From: Mansonella perstans
Lineage: Eukaryota; Nematoda; Chromadorea; Rhabditida; Onchocercidae
DNA length: 64,000 nucleotides
Reading direction: 5' to 3'
NCBI GenBank assembly: GCA_037074765.1
Contig: JBAMDO010000574.1
Coordinates: 434,001 to 498,000 of the forward strand
Positions 36,358 to 55,370 of this stretch are shown here, piece by piece (position 1 is the stretch's first letter; every line of letters starts with the position of its first letter). Both the position numbers and the translations under genes were made by a program. The notes under the pieces were generated by a model. The model worked only from the letters and a program-made list of their open reading frames with translations, had not been told where the DNA came from and searched no databases.

Positions 36358-37360
36358 AGGAAAAGTAAATTTGAGAAAGCTTCACGCTGTGACAAGTGAC
36401 TACTGGCAAGAAGCTCAATAATAAATGAAGTGAACTGCTAGTAAGAAAAGGAAATAATTACAACCTTATATTCTTGTGTCATACTGTTATTGATTATGCA
36501 AAATGAAAAAAATTAAAAAAGGAATTTAATATTTTTTGAAAATTCTCTCATAGCAATTTCCTTATGATTTTTTCCTTAAAGAATCATCAGAAATACAATA
36601 AGCAAGTTTATCATAGAAATTCAAAGCAGTTTAATTTATATAATGACTTCAGATACTTTAAGTAAACTATTGATTATATATTTCTGATTTTTTATAAAAC
36701 GAACTATAAAACTGAAGCAAAATGACCAAAATGATGTCAAAGTTTCTAAAGTTTAGCACAGAGAATTTAAAAAAAGAATTGTAGACAAACAATTGTAAAA
36801 AAAGGCAAAGCGAAAAGTTTTATATATCACATAGGTTCTTTCAAATATGACCGAATTACTTTTTTCCATTATGGAGAAAATACGTGGTGCTTTCAAAGCA
36901 TTTATTTTGTTAGAGATAAACCATTTCATGGATTTATACTTGTCAAGCTGCTAAAAATATTAATAAATGAAATCTCATTCTTCATTCAGTCAAAATGATA
37001 TAAGCTGCAAAACTCTATATCATGTAAATATGAACAAGGCAAAACTCTATATCATATAAATATAAATTTCATCTTTTTATATGCAAATTGTCTAAAAAAA
37101 AAAATTTGGAATATTTTATTTGTAATACTATCTTCCTAATAACGGAAATACTATAATTAAAATCTAGAAATCAATTGGGTGAAATATACAAAACATTTTC
37201 ATGAAGACTGATTCCATTTACTAAAATTTTTTTCCACACCACAAACGAAGTGCGCCATATACCGCGATTTATAGATCTTAATTATAGTCTGGTACTTGTG
37301 TTTATTGTCATAATTGCATTATTATTTAAATCAAGAAATTGTTTTCGACATACCATTGTT
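36358..37360. other. Intergenic, 5' region of ZC3H10-like gene and 3' end of kinesin
   Basis: AT-rich with a short 33-bp direct duplication at about 37,007-37,070 (AAAACTCTATATCAT shared). A minus-strand AATAAA at 37,311-37,316 lies about 45 bp beyond the kinesin stop. No gene recognised. Confidence 0.6.
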
Positions 37361-43714
<6,354 letters not shown>

Positions 43715-46700
43715 GATTAAGACAGCTTTTTGTAAGGCTGCAGCCAAAATGACAAATCAGTTATACGTTTGCCCACCTCAGCAACCTGAAAAAATTTCAT
43801 TTTCAATCAAGTCTATCTCTTATGCATCGCATGAAAACGTGATAAATAAATTGTTACAGTTCGTACAAAATATGACATAAAAAAGAATTAAGCTGATCAA
43901 AAAATAACTCAAAACAATAAAAGATTGCATTGCAGCATATTTTATGCTTCTCCGGGAAAATTGGTAGATGAATTTCTTCGTATTTGTAAGATTTTTAGAC
44001 TCTATTACGATCTAAATGGATTACGTAAAGACTGAAATGCTTGATGATTATATCAGAGATTCGCTAAGAGTAAACGGACAAAACTGCAATAAGCATGTGG
44101 AATCTACAGCTGTCGAGGAGGAAACAGTCTTTGTCAAAAGATACATCTTTGCATCCATCTGTGGGAAAAAATATGGAACAAAGTAGAATCATTTGTATGC
44201 AAATAAAGTTGTAAAGACATCTAATTACGCTTGAAATGAATTTTGTTGAAATTGCAACATGAGTGGTAGCTAGCTGATAGATGAATAGAAAAGAAATGTA
44301 CTAATTGAATGGAATAAGCACATTTGTGAATGTTAAGCCACATTATTAGCTGTTGAAAATTTGTAGTGAGATGTGGGAAACAGTACGTAGTGAAATGAAA
44401 GATATTAGACAATATTAGACAGCCAAGAGATACCGGAAAAATCCCACGTGAATTTGGCGTAATAAGAACAAAGTAGAAATATAAAAATGATGAAGTAAAC
44501 AATAAACCGGTTGGAGAATCTACAATGAGATGGATTGGGCATACAAAAAGTAAAAAGAGGACAGGACGACCATCAAATAAACAGGTTTTCCGAATAGCAT
44601 TTCCTGGATGACCGATTACTTGCTATGCTAATACTGAAAGGATAAAATAGATAAAAGTATTTAAAGGTTTTCCGGACAACATTTCCTGCACGATCTAAAA
44701 AGACTAGAGTAGTTCATTACAACTAATTATAAATGAATGTGTCTGCATCTTACACATGTCCTACACACATGTCTCCTACATACAATACTGACTATGGAAA
44801 ATTAAAGAGCACGAGAATGAAGAGAGTTTGGCAAAATATAACAACTATTATTATGGCAAAATAACGTTAAAAAGGAAAGGTAAAGAAACAGGTACGTAAG
44901 GGCACCGTATCTCAAGGTACCCGATAGAGTAGACTTAGCTGTATCCTTCACCGATTCAATTTTCAGGTAGTCATTCACGAACGTTGAAGACCTTTTTTTC
45001 CACCGACACTACCTGGAAACTTGGTTGGTAGCACCGACAGACTTAGCCGTATCTTTCACCGACTTAATTTTCAAGATAGTAGTCACACGAACGTTGAAGA
45101 CTTTTTTTTCAACCGAAGCTACCTGGAAGTTTGATAGTTGGTAGCAAAGTGAAAGTTGACGATACTAAATGATCATAATAATCCTAGAGAAAAGATATCC
45201 AAAAAGAAGAGAGAATGATGTGATAGCGAATAAAGTAGTGAAAGGAAGTGTCAAAAATACGCCATCCCATAAAAAAACCTATTATAGGTCATAGAGATGA
45301 TTTTGATAAAGAGGATACAACAGCTTGTTGTAAAAGGTTGCTTGCTTTGAGGAACATTATTTCATAAGAATAGAAAATTTAAAAATAAAAATTCTCAGAG
45401 AATAGTAGCATTGAATATGAATCTTTTAATTGTTCTTCTCCCTCTTTTATCACATATTCTATCATAATGAATATTCCTATAATCTTATTCATTTATTCTA
45501 TTTTCAATAGTTTCTTTTTAGATTACTTTTATATTAAACTATAAAATACTGTAAATATTTCAAATATCATTGTAAAAACAATACGATATCGAATGTAAAC
45601 TCGATGTAAATGAATCTATCTGTTGTATGATACTATGAAATCAAACAAGAGAAAAGGAAGTATTATTCATTCAATTGCTCTCTTCTCATGGCTTTTTTTT
45701 TTTTTTTTTTCTTTATTTTCTTCTTTCCATTTCTCTATTATTAAAATTCAATAGTAGTAGCATTGACAAAGTCTCATTCTCTCTCCTACAAATCTTATAC
45801 TATATCATCCCTCTTCTATTTTCAACTGCTGCTATCTTTAAATCAAAATTGGTTTCCTGGTATACTCATAAAAGTACTTCCTCATACAAATGCTGTTGCT
45901 AGCTACGACTCACATTCATTTTCCTCTTCATGAATACAATCTATCTTCATTTAAACAAGAATACAAATTCCCTAAGTCGATATTATCATTCTACATCCTC
46001 ATATGGCACAAACTAGCTTATCGTATTCCTTCACAAAGTATGATTCAGATTCCACAATGAATTCATACATGAATCCATGAATTACATGAATCTGAATATG
46101 AATTACATGAATCCATGAATCACATGAATCTGAATATCTCCACCATATGCAACCATAATTTCGGAGAATACACTGTGCTCTGTGAAATGAAGACAATATG
46201 ACTGATGGATGCAGTAAATAGTGTCCAAATCTTTCCTTCCCTTCATCGAAATGATCGATCACACTTGCTCTCCACAACAAAACACACACTTTAACTGCAC
46301 TTAGGAACAAGTAAAGAAAGATCCATTCCATATGTCTAACATGAAATTCTCAATTTTTCGGATGGAACAAAATTTTAACATCCACCAAATAACTTTTTTT
46401 ATAGCTATGCCGATTAACCAATCAATCCTATATGGAGGGAGAAATATATATATATAAAGATGACATACACACAAATAGAAGCAAATCATAGCTGAAATCA
46501 TTTTTTAAACAGAAACATTTAATATGTACCAATTGTAGGAAAGCATTTACTTAATATTAATTTAGCAACAATTTTTATAATTTAAAACAAAAAATTTACA
46601 TTATTTGTACAAATTATTAGCTTTTAAAAAAAAATGAAAATCCTAAAAATATTTTTATGATCGAAATATCAATTTTATTTTGCTTCATTTAATAAATTAC

Positions 46701-46959
46701 TGAATTCACAGCTGATAAATTCAATTACAATACAAGGAACAAAATTATTCCTGCATTTGACAGTGTACAATTATAGATTGTTAACAAAACAAACATCAGA
46801 AAATTTATTTTAAACAGCAATCAATCAAGAAATAATGAATAACATTTTTACAAGATTTTTCAAAATGCAAAACAAAAAAAATGCCTTTTTGTTCAAGAAT
46901 TTCTTTGGACTATAACTTTATCCGCTTCTTAAAGGAAATTTTCACTGCAATTCGGCGGC
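43715..46959. other. Gene-free 3.2 kb upstream of the kinesin gene
   Basis: No supported gene on either strand. It contains the 5' region of the kinesin gene, a diverged 108-bp duplication at 44,931-45,145, and an ATGAAT-rich short repeat near 46,060-46,130. Open stretches at 44,221-44,502 and 45,999-46,331 (minus) have no family match or splice context. Confidence 0.55.
44931..45145. repeat. Diverged 108-bp tandem duplication
   Basis: Two adjacent units beginning AGACTTAGC at 44,931 and 45,039 share CGAACGTTGAAGAC, a poly(T) run and CTACCTGGAA in the same order, at perhaps 80-85 percent identity by eye. Confidence 0.75.
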
Positions 46960-48704
46960 TTATGGTCTCTTCATGAAAATGCGAACCATATGTGTAGGCA
47001 TGCCAGGATGAGCAAGGTAAACGATACAGTTATATTTACTGACGCCCGGTAATAACAAGTTTCTTTTGTGGTAAATTATCACATGCAGAAAGTAATCTGT
47101 CACCTCTCGGAACGTTCGAACACAATAAGCACATTGCTGGAATTATTGATATAGCTCATAAAAATTTCTTCAGTATCATTATCTGACATACAATATTCTA
47201 TAGATATGTATTGCTCTCTCTTTATAATATCGGTCAGTATTTCCAATGATAATTAATAAGATTTCATAAAAAAAGAAAGTGAAAGAAATGAACCAGTCCT
47301 GATCCATTTGAAATATGCAAATTGGCATACCTGCCTAGGTTCAAGCTTCACCGCCTTTGACCACTTCCCGTCCACGAAATCTACTCTTTCAAGACTTGTG
47401 ATAGACGTTTTGTGTACTCGAACAACTATAATAATTTATCTTACAAATTTCCACATTTCAAAAAAAAAAAAACCATGATCACATTCAGATATATAAACCC
47501 ACTGATCATAACTGACCACCAAATTTTAAATAGTCAAAGAAAGCATTTACATCAAAAAATTAAGTATTTTAGATCTTCATGTCTAAAAAAATATATACCT
47601 TCAGACATGAAAAAATTTTTATTCCTATGGTAATAGAAAAGCTGAGTACTAGTATAAAAAAAAAAGAGAACATGATGAAAGTTGAAGCTCGGCAAATGTG
47701 CAATATATTTCTCATGCTAATAATCGCTAACAATTGCTAACAAAAAATGAAAAATACCGTGTTCGACCATATCTGTTCCTTGACTACTTCGATAATCACA
47801 GTTCAAACATTTTGGAAGTTCTGTAGCAGTTGTTGATGTTGTAGATCCTTCATGCTTCGGTGTTTTCGTACTTGGAGTTGTTGTTAATGGTGACGAAGGG
47901 ATTCCTATTCCTGTCGTTGTCATCGTCGTTGCTATGGACAAATCTGATCGTTCAATAACTTTCGGTGTATTTGTCATTTGATTCGTTACTAAATCAGTGT
48001 GAATGGCTCCAGCAACGTCTGCTGGAAGCCTATTGATCGAAGTATCTGTTGAAATGGTTTCTCTCGGATGTTTCGGTTCTAGAAGAGATATAATCTTAAA
48101 ATGTTTTCCTTTCAAATATAAAAAAAAAAAAAAAAAAAGAACTCAACTGACCATTCATTCCCACTTTGGAAAATTCTTTATCCATCTGTGGGTTAATAGC
48201 CTGTGAGTTAACAGTAGCATTAACAATTGAATTATCTTGCGCTTTATTCATTTTTACATCATTTTGGGAGCTCTTCCTTTGCCTCAAGTATGGTACTTTC
48301 GAAGGATTATCCGAAGAAAAAGCAACATCTGTTAATTTTCGCTTCATTGCTGGTTTTCGTGTATTTCTATGAGAGTAGTCAGTAGTTGCTTTGCGAAATG
48401 TCGCCGATAATTTGACTGCCTGTGATTTATTGCATTCTTTCGAAGATGATACATATTGATTCTCCACTTTAGGCTAAAATTTATTAATGTTTCGAATAAA
48501 TTGATAAATAGAAGAGAGCTAATAATAATCAAAGGATTGAAGAATGAAGAAAATGAAAACCTTCACATTGGAAGGGCCTATTTTGTCAAATTCATATATT
48601 TGATAGCATAGAGAAACTGCTTGATGCACCAAAATATGCTCATCGAAATCATTCCTTGCATTGAACGTTGAGCCACATTCATAGCATAAGAAGAAATTTG
48701 TCAT
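46960..48704 (-). CDS. C2H2 zinc-finger protein, three fingers
   Basis: Five exons (48561-48704, 48152-48473, 47758-48078, 47331-47425, 46960-47136) in phase give 352 residues. Finger 1 is at the very N-terminus (C7, C10, H23, H27 in CYECGSTFNARNDFDEH). A long low-complexity middle follows, first Ser/Lys-rich, then Thr-rich (ATTMTTTGIGIP; TTSTTATEL). Finger 2 (CLNCDYRSSQGTDMVEH then VVRVH) is completed only when the 47,425 exon is spliced on, which supports the model. Finger 3 is CAYCVRTFREVTDYFLH...YH. The C-terminus is short and ends MVRIFMKRP. Probably a nuclear DNA- or RNA-binding regulator; I cannot name an ortholog. A TTTTTAAG precedes the start ATG and could be a trans-splice acceptor, though an upstream exon cannot be excluded. 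Confidence 0.75.
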
Positions 48705-49050
48705 ACCTTAAAAAGCAATACAATTGCTAATGCCATTGTAAGATATAAAAAATAACAAAACTAATCCACAACAAAGCCTTCCCCCGGGAGATCGCGGAGT
48801 AATTCTGAATTAACGTAACCTGGCAACACCTCCACGCCAATCCACCTTCATTTTATTCACTAACGCTCTCATAATCACCAATTGCACTAATCTTCGTTAT
48901 TATCTCTCCCTCAATTTTACATTATTATATTTATCAAATTTCATTACTTTCCTTCTGTCTCTTACAAATCACTGTACTTTTTTTTTCTCATAGGTTCGGA
49001 ACGAAATGCAATTTGACGAAAAGTATTCTCTTTTTTTCCCACTGCAAGTT

Positions 49051-49111
49051 CTTTTCCTTTCTCTCTCTCCTTCTCTTTCTCTCTGCCTCTCTCTCTTTCT
49101 CTCTCTCTCTC
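49051..49111. repeat. CT-rich microsatellite
   Basis: A run of about 60 bases made almost only of CT and TCTTT units on the plus strand. Confidence 0.9.
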
Positions 49112-49210
49112 GAATGATGATGTAAGATGGATGTTTTACTGAGGAATCTTTTATTTCTTTCATGGTAGGTATATATTTTAAGGGATTTTTGCATCATTTA
49201 AAGAATTAAA

Positions 49211-49398
49211 ATGGTAGTAAAGTAGAATTGGAATTAAATTAAATTGAACATATTGGAATTAAATTAAATTGAATCGAATTTAATGCTTTTTATAATTTCT
49301 GTTTAAATTTTACTGCAATATGATCGTGTTTTTTCATAATGGTAGTAAAGTAGAATTGGAATTAAATTAAATTGAATATATTGGAATTAAATTAAATT
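49211..49398. repeat. Direct repeat of about 60 bp, offset 128 bp
   Basis: The block starting ATGGTAGTAAAGTAGAATTG at 49,211 recurs at 49,339 with one or two differences. Each copy itself contains the internal duplication TTGGAATTAAATTAAATTG. A related TAGGT-x-TCAGTGATGAAC element appears at about 49,404 and 49,617. Confidence 0.85.
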
Positions 49399-49745
49399 GT
49401 TGTAGGTATCAGTGATGAACGTAAAGAAAATAAAATTTTGTTAATTCTTCACCCTTAATTTATGTAATACTTTCCATTATTTTAAAGGCAAGCTTAGATA
49501 AGCATTTCTTTAAAATTTGTCTATTTGATAAAGAAATCTCTATCATTCTATTCTCATATCTTATCAGTTTAAGTAAAAAAGAATGAAATCAAAGTTATAA
49601 TGAAGTGCTAATGTTATAGGTGTCAGTGATGAACATAAAATGTTCCTCTTTAGATACTGTCATCACTGATTTTATCATTATCAATCATTACCAATAGTTA
49701 TTGATTTTATCATTGTTATCAATCATTTTTGCAGTCGAACGAAAC

Positions 49746-51164
49746 ATGGCAAATCGAATTAAAACTCCAACAAATGTTAAACTACTCACAAATGTAGCAG
49801 TGGTTCGAATGAAAAAATGCGGAAAACGCTTCGAAATTGCATGTTATAAAAATAAAGTGGTCAGTTGGAGGAATAAAACGTTCGTGAATTATTTTATTTT
49901 TAAAAATGGATTCAATGACTTCTTTGAATATTTTATCGAGCAAAGCAATGAATTGTCATAGCCTATCATTGAAAGTGTACAGTTACACGGAACACGTAAA
50001 CAACTTAAAAGTAATGAGTGAAGCGTACGTTTACTTTTGAGTCTCATACTAAAATTTATTTTCAGTGAAAAAGACATCGATGAGGTATTGCAGACACAAA
50101 CAGTATTTACTAATGTATCCAAAGGGCAAGTAGCGAAACGTGAAGAACTAAATACAGCTTTCGGTACGGACAATCAATTGGAAATTTGTAAAATAGTAAG
50201 TTATAAAAATATATTACTTTGTTTTTTCCATTATTATTTAATACGCAGTAAAACAAGTCCCTGATATCTTTCAGATCTCATATTATTTTTACAGTGTAGT
50301 CTGTTTATATATCAAGTATATGCATTATTTTAATACTCCCTACAAGATCATTGTTGTGTTACTGCATAAGTGTGAATTTCTTTGGTTTCATATAAGTCTA
50401 CTACTATTTTTTTGAATTTCAGATTCTAGAAAAAGGTGATCTTCAAGTTTCGGAGAAGGAGCGCATGGCGCAGTCTGATTCCTCATTTAAGGAAATTGCT
50501 AATTTGATAGCAAACATGTGCGTGAATCCGGATACCAAACGTCCGTATTCTAGCAGTGTTATCGAAAATGCTTTGCATGAAGCACATTTAAGTCTGAAGC
50601 CTAATCGTTCAGTAAAGCAACAAGTAAGAAAGCCATTGAAAGCCATTGAAAGTTTTGTATTTGTAAAAATCTTCGGACAGTTATTATCAGCTTTATTTGC
50701 GTGTCACAGCTTTGGATGCTTGGTTTAATCATGGCTAATTATGTTACATTATTAAGGCCTTGGAAATAATCCCCAAGCTGCGTGAATCAATGAAGATTGA
50801 CCGAGCGGAGATGCGACTTCGAGTTTCTATTGAAGCAAAGGAAGCTAAACGCATGTTTGATCGACTGAAAGGGATGTTCACAAAAATTGAAGTTGAAGAT
50901 TGGGAACAAGGGAATCTTGAATTGGTAAACATTAAGATTAGTTTTCCAAATTTCAGGAATTTTTTCAAGTTTTTTAAAGAATAAAATTTAGAACAAATTC
51001 ATAGCAAATTTACGGTTTCATAATAGTCGCTTCAGGTTGGATTAATTGAACCGGGTGCATATCGCTCAGTCGAAGAGTTACTTCAGAAGGAGACAAAAAA
51101 AACAGGACATTTAGAGTTACTAGCACTCAAAGTTATTGGTGAAGGTGATGTTGAAATCTCATAA
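49746..51164 (+). CDS. sbds: SBDS ribosome maturation factor
   Basis: Five exons (49746-49879, 50066-50195, 50423-50623, 50757-50924, 51036-51164) close in phase to 253 residues, against 250 in human SBDS. The N-terminal FYSH domain is nearly diagnostic: [26 protein letters not shown] and then [12 protein letters not shown]. The middle helical domain reads [19 protein letters not shown] and [13 protein letters not shown]. The third, ferredoxin-like domain includes [19 protein letters not shown] and the family [19 protein letters not shown] segment. Together with the GTPase EFL1, SBDS releases eIF6 from pre-60S subunits in the cytoplasm. The first donor (AC|GTTCGT) is weak but is fixed by the protein alignment. 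A TTTTTGCAG 11 bases before the ATG could accept a spliced leader. Confidence 0.96.
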
Positions 51165-53001
51165 TTTATTGCAAATCATTCCGTAAATTCTGCTCCATAT
51201 ATTACGCTCGGCTTATACCACTTCGGAATAGAGAAATTATGATCCTCTCGAAGTTAAAATTGTTGATTTGGATTGATCAAACAAGATTGGCGATTTCTTT
51301 TAACTTCGATTTCTCTGTAAGAGCTTTCTGACTTGTTTGGTTTGAAGTGAAGAATATTCTTACTCGAAGTATGAAGCACTTTATGGCGATTGTTTCGATT
51401 AAACATTGAGAGACACAATTAAGAAGCAAACAAAGTGGAATGAAGATACATCTTTCTTGTGGGAACGAAATAATGAATTATTGCATGCCGAAATTGAAAT
51501 CCAAATTTCCAAACCAAAATTAGATTGGTTATATTAGCAAAAATTTAAAAAAAAAAAAGAAATCAGAAATAAAGAGAAGGAATAATTCACTTTATAACTT
51601 GTATAGCGCAATAGAATGAATGCTAATACTTCATGGAATTATCAGTGAAGTTGTACCACGAATTTGAATTGTATAGATTTCCTAATATTTCGATGAGATA
51701 ATGCTGTGAGTCATTAAAATAGGGAATAATAAATTGATGTTTTAATGAACTAAAAACGATTTAAAAGTCTTTAGCTCATCTTAATAGTAATCTTCGCAAA
51801 ACTAATTACTCTTTTGACGTCTATAACGCAGCCAAAATCAGTTACTTGTAGAACTAAAATCAATTATTCGTAGTAAAGAAAAATTTCTTTTTTTATTAGG
51901 ATAACTTTTATTTCGTTACATTCCATCACTAAATGTTAATTATGTATTGATGTAAGCATATATGATAAAAAAGAAAATATGTTGTACTCTAAATACAGCA
52001 GAAAGAGTGAAAAATAATTACTTTTCAACACAGTAATTAATTATAGGAGATAACTTGGATTTCATACCTTTTGATATTAAGGAGTATTTCTGCTTTTGAT
52101 ATATTTAATCTATTTTTTTTTTTTTTTTTGATGATATCTGAAACGCGGAATGAATTGATTGATACATCTTTATTGCGAATCAAGTAAAGACTGTTGTCAT
52201 TATTGGCGATAAGAAAGATTTGCTTTTCAACAAAAATGAGTTGATACATTCTGGAAATGTCAAGATCATGTCCTATTATAGGGCAAGCAGAAAAGATTGA
52301 ATGTTTTTAACGAAATTCTCAGCATTTTTTAAATAATATGTTTAAAGGCATCTACAAAGAGTCCGAATTAAATTGGGAGTAAAAAAAATAATCTGATATG
52401 CATCTGTTACATCTGACATTTTTTAAATCCTATAATTCAATAAAAGTGAATAGGGTATTATTTTTCTGAGCGAAAGATTCCAGCACTGTAAATCAAGTGA
52501 AGGACTCATTGTTCTTCAGGACATTCAGGAAAAGAATCTGTAAGGAATGGGAAATAACCAGTGAATAAAGATTGATGAAAGGTCGTTGAAAGTCATTTAG
52601 AGGCTTCCCATTCAAATATTCCAATAAAGAATGTGCGATTATTGAAATTTTTAGAGTTATTAATGCTATTAGGAATATACTGGGTCGATAAACTTGAATA
52701 AAAAGTTTATTCTTAACAAAAATTTACAAAATTGCTTTTGTTATAAAAAAGTTGTTATTGCGTAGTATTTAAAGAAATACCAACTATTTTTTTTTTGGTG
52801 TGACTCAACAGAATCAATGGACGAATGACGAATGAAAATACTGAGACTAATAAAACTAGACTTCCAAAGAGGCAAGAAAAGTGCTTAAAAAATTAATTGC
52901 AAACATATGTAACTTTAATTCGAGTGCACTAAAACAGGATCCAATGAAGCAATACTATTCATGAAGACTTCCACCTATTAACTATTGTTGTATTTGCATA
53001 T
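51165..53001. other. Intergenic, no gene seen
   Basis: AT-rich 3' region of SBDS and beyond, with AATAAA at about 51,568. No supported coding region, repeat array or RNA gene. Confidence 0.5.
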
Positions 53002-53232
53002 ATGGATACTAGTAGTGGTGACAGCTACGAGAAATCTGATATTCAGAAGTAAACAAGTGTAGCAAAACCAACTAGTCGTTATCCAATAGTGTACGAAGAA
53101 AGCACAACGACAAGTAAGGAATCAGAATTTTTAAAAAAATTTAGAACATTTGTATTGGTACTTGTTATAGCGGTAATAGCAATACAGGTGTATAATGCTT
53201 TCTATTTCATTAGTTTTGTTGCACACTTTTAA
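53002..53232 (+). pseudogene. Type II membrane-protein fragment with an in-frame stop
   Basis: Reading from the ATG at 53,002, sixteen codons (MDTSSGDSYEKSDIQK) lead to TAA at 53,050. The same frame then continues open for 59 more codons to TAA at 53,230, giving a Ser/Thr/Glu-rich cytosolic-like segment, FLKKFRT, and a long hydrophobic stretch (FVLVLVIAVIAIQ). There is no Met after the stop in that frame. This looks like the start of a type II membrane protein broken by a nonsense change, or the first exon of an unrecognised gene whose real start I cannot see. A possible donor CAG|GTGTAT follows the hydrophobic run. No family recognised. Confidence 0.35.
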
Positions 53233-53496
53233 TATGCATTGAGTATTTGAGCGTTGAACGAATATTAATAATTATTTCTTTTATGATGCCAAGCTTAAAA
53301 TGTCCATAATTTTTTGAAAAAAGGGAGAAAGTGAGGAGAGGAAGAAAGCGGACATTAACAATCTTTTCCGGTGAATAATCGAACATTTTAAATTATCTCA
53401 TTTTCACATTTATCATTCAAGTATGTAAACTGATAATCCCATCTGCTAACATAACTTGTCACACCAAAACCATTTAGCTCAAAAAGTTAATTATAG

Positions 53497-55370
53497 ATTC
53501 ACTGAACCATATTCTGCACCTGGAACTGCTCATTTATACAGTATGCCCTTTTGTTCATATGCTGAACGAGTTATCATTTATTTAGCCAAAAAAGGACTGC
53601 CGTTAGTTTCAATTTAAATTCAGTTTTTTAAATTTTAATTCAAAAATTCAAGGCTAATGAAAGATTTCGAAAAATGAAAAGGATGCAGCTATACCTCCCA
53701 ATACAAGATCACTATGGGATATATTCATCTTCAATGTGAACGGTATGGAATTATAACAAGTATGCATGTTCAAGAAGACTTCGTCACCTGTTATTATTTT
53801 TTGTATAATTAACAATCAATTAATATTTTTCGAAACATTTCAGAGTGAAAATAATAAACATTAGTTCAGAAAATATACCGAAATAGTTTTCAAAGAAAAA
53901 CCCGCTCGGTTGAATGCTGGGCTTTGAAATGAATGGCATTGCAAGTTTACGTATCTGAAATTTAACTTTAATGTAGTCCTCCATCAAACTTTACAGTTTA
54001 TTTAACTAATGTTCTTATTTGAAAAATTGAGCGTCAGGCCTATTTCTATTATCTTGATGAAATATTCCTGATCTCCTCTATCTCCTCTTTAACCAATTTT
54101 TGATAATTGATAATAAATGTAGATAGAAATTCAGATTAACTTTTAATTTTCGTCTCAGTATTTCCATTGAATTAGACATTCGAATTTTATTATCTACAGA
54201 TTATCTATAAATCGTTAATGATCGTTGAATATCTTGATGAAATATTCCCGGAAACAGCTATTCTCCCGCATAATCCGTTTGCGAAAGTCAATCAGAAAAT
54301 TATTTTGAAAGGATGTCACCGTTGCATCTTTAGATTTTTACATTGTTTGACGTCGCATTTTTTTTATTTATTGGGACAGGTAAGAATGTTTAATTGTTAA
54401 AATATAACTTCATCCGATAAATTATTGTAGTTACCTTCTTCTTTGCAACTCAAATCTACAATGTTCAAAATTTTGCATCCCAATAAGCTACCATTCAGCA
54501 AAACGTTGACAATTTATTGCACAATGCTCTCCGGAATGCCGAAGCTCTATTAATGAATGATTTTTACGGAGTTTAACAAATTTTTACCAAGTTATCATTG
54601 CATACAAATAATCCAACTTGTCGAATCTAAAAAATTAAATGCATTCTTCTTGTAAAGAAATATGAGCAAGCAATACAATTATGTAGATAAATAATTAATT
54701 AATTGCACCACTTATATTTTAAATATTGTAATTTTTAGGAAAAACATTAGGCTTTGCCTAATGTGACCATTTTATTGATGTGGCCATTTTTGGAAAAATT
54801 TGTCACCGTTAATCCTTATACAGAATTTAGGTGCTGTTGACAGAGTAGAAATGCACAGTTGAGAGTTTCATGTTTTTTTCAAACTTCTGGAATTTTTTAT
54901 TTTATATATATATCAGCATAAACCTATAGTTAATTTAAAAATTCTCAAGTTTTATAAAAAAACTCTTTATTATTGTAGATATTTCTCAGGTAATGGATGT
55001 TTATATGGCTCGTGTGCAGAAATAACCGGCGGTGTGAATGACTTACTTAGGGAAGAATATCTAAAATAACATTTTGGCAAATAAACACGTTTTGAGCTAA
55101 TTTTTTCATTTCAAAAATCCTCCCGAATTTTTGAAATGCTTTGTTCACTATTTGCATCACAAAAAATGTTAGTGTCACGTCATTTAAAATTTACTCATTC
55201 TATAAATAGTGTCATAGATCACAAAATATTTCGATTTTCAGATACTGTTTACTCGGCGTCCAATCGAGCAGCATGCAGCTTATGTGAACAGCTTCTTGAC
55301 AGGCTATTCAAATTATGATACTGGTATCAATCTTCATTCCAGTGCTAAAAAATCATGATTTGTTTTTGGT
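53497..55370 (+). pseudogene. Omega-class glutathione S-transferase pseudogene
   Basis: Pieces of a GSTO gene lie in order on the plus strand. At 53497-53601 there is an intact-looking exon with [19 protein letters not shown], which includes the Cys-containing active-site region of omega GSTs. Near 53,900-53,955 a KNPLG...FEMNGI segment is broken by a TGA and a frameshift. At 54200-54302 an intact segment reads SLMIVEYLDEIFPETA, matching the omega YESxxICEYLDE core. Right after it the frame is lost, with MSPLHL continuing in another frame and then a stop. Around 54,979-55,060 a YFSGN fragment remains. At 55,242-55,345 the C-terminal end (EQHAAYVNSFLTGYSNYD) is recognisable. Omega GSTs carry out thiol transfer and dehydroascorbate reduction and are known in filarial worms. 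Several independent breaks argue for a decayed copy rather than a sequencing error. Confidence 0.62.

Larger units (their letters stand above)
48705..49745. other. Intergenic between divergent genes
   Basis: Upstream space shared by the zinc-finger gene (-) and SBDS (+). It holds a CT-rich low-complexity tract (49,051-49,111) and a duplicated AT-rich element (49,211 and 49,339). No coding region recognised; regulatory elements for both genes are expected here. Confidence 0.55.

Noticed and set aside
48969..49197. Minus-strand frames rich in Arg-Glu repeats
   Set aside because: Translation of the CT microsatellite; not a gene.
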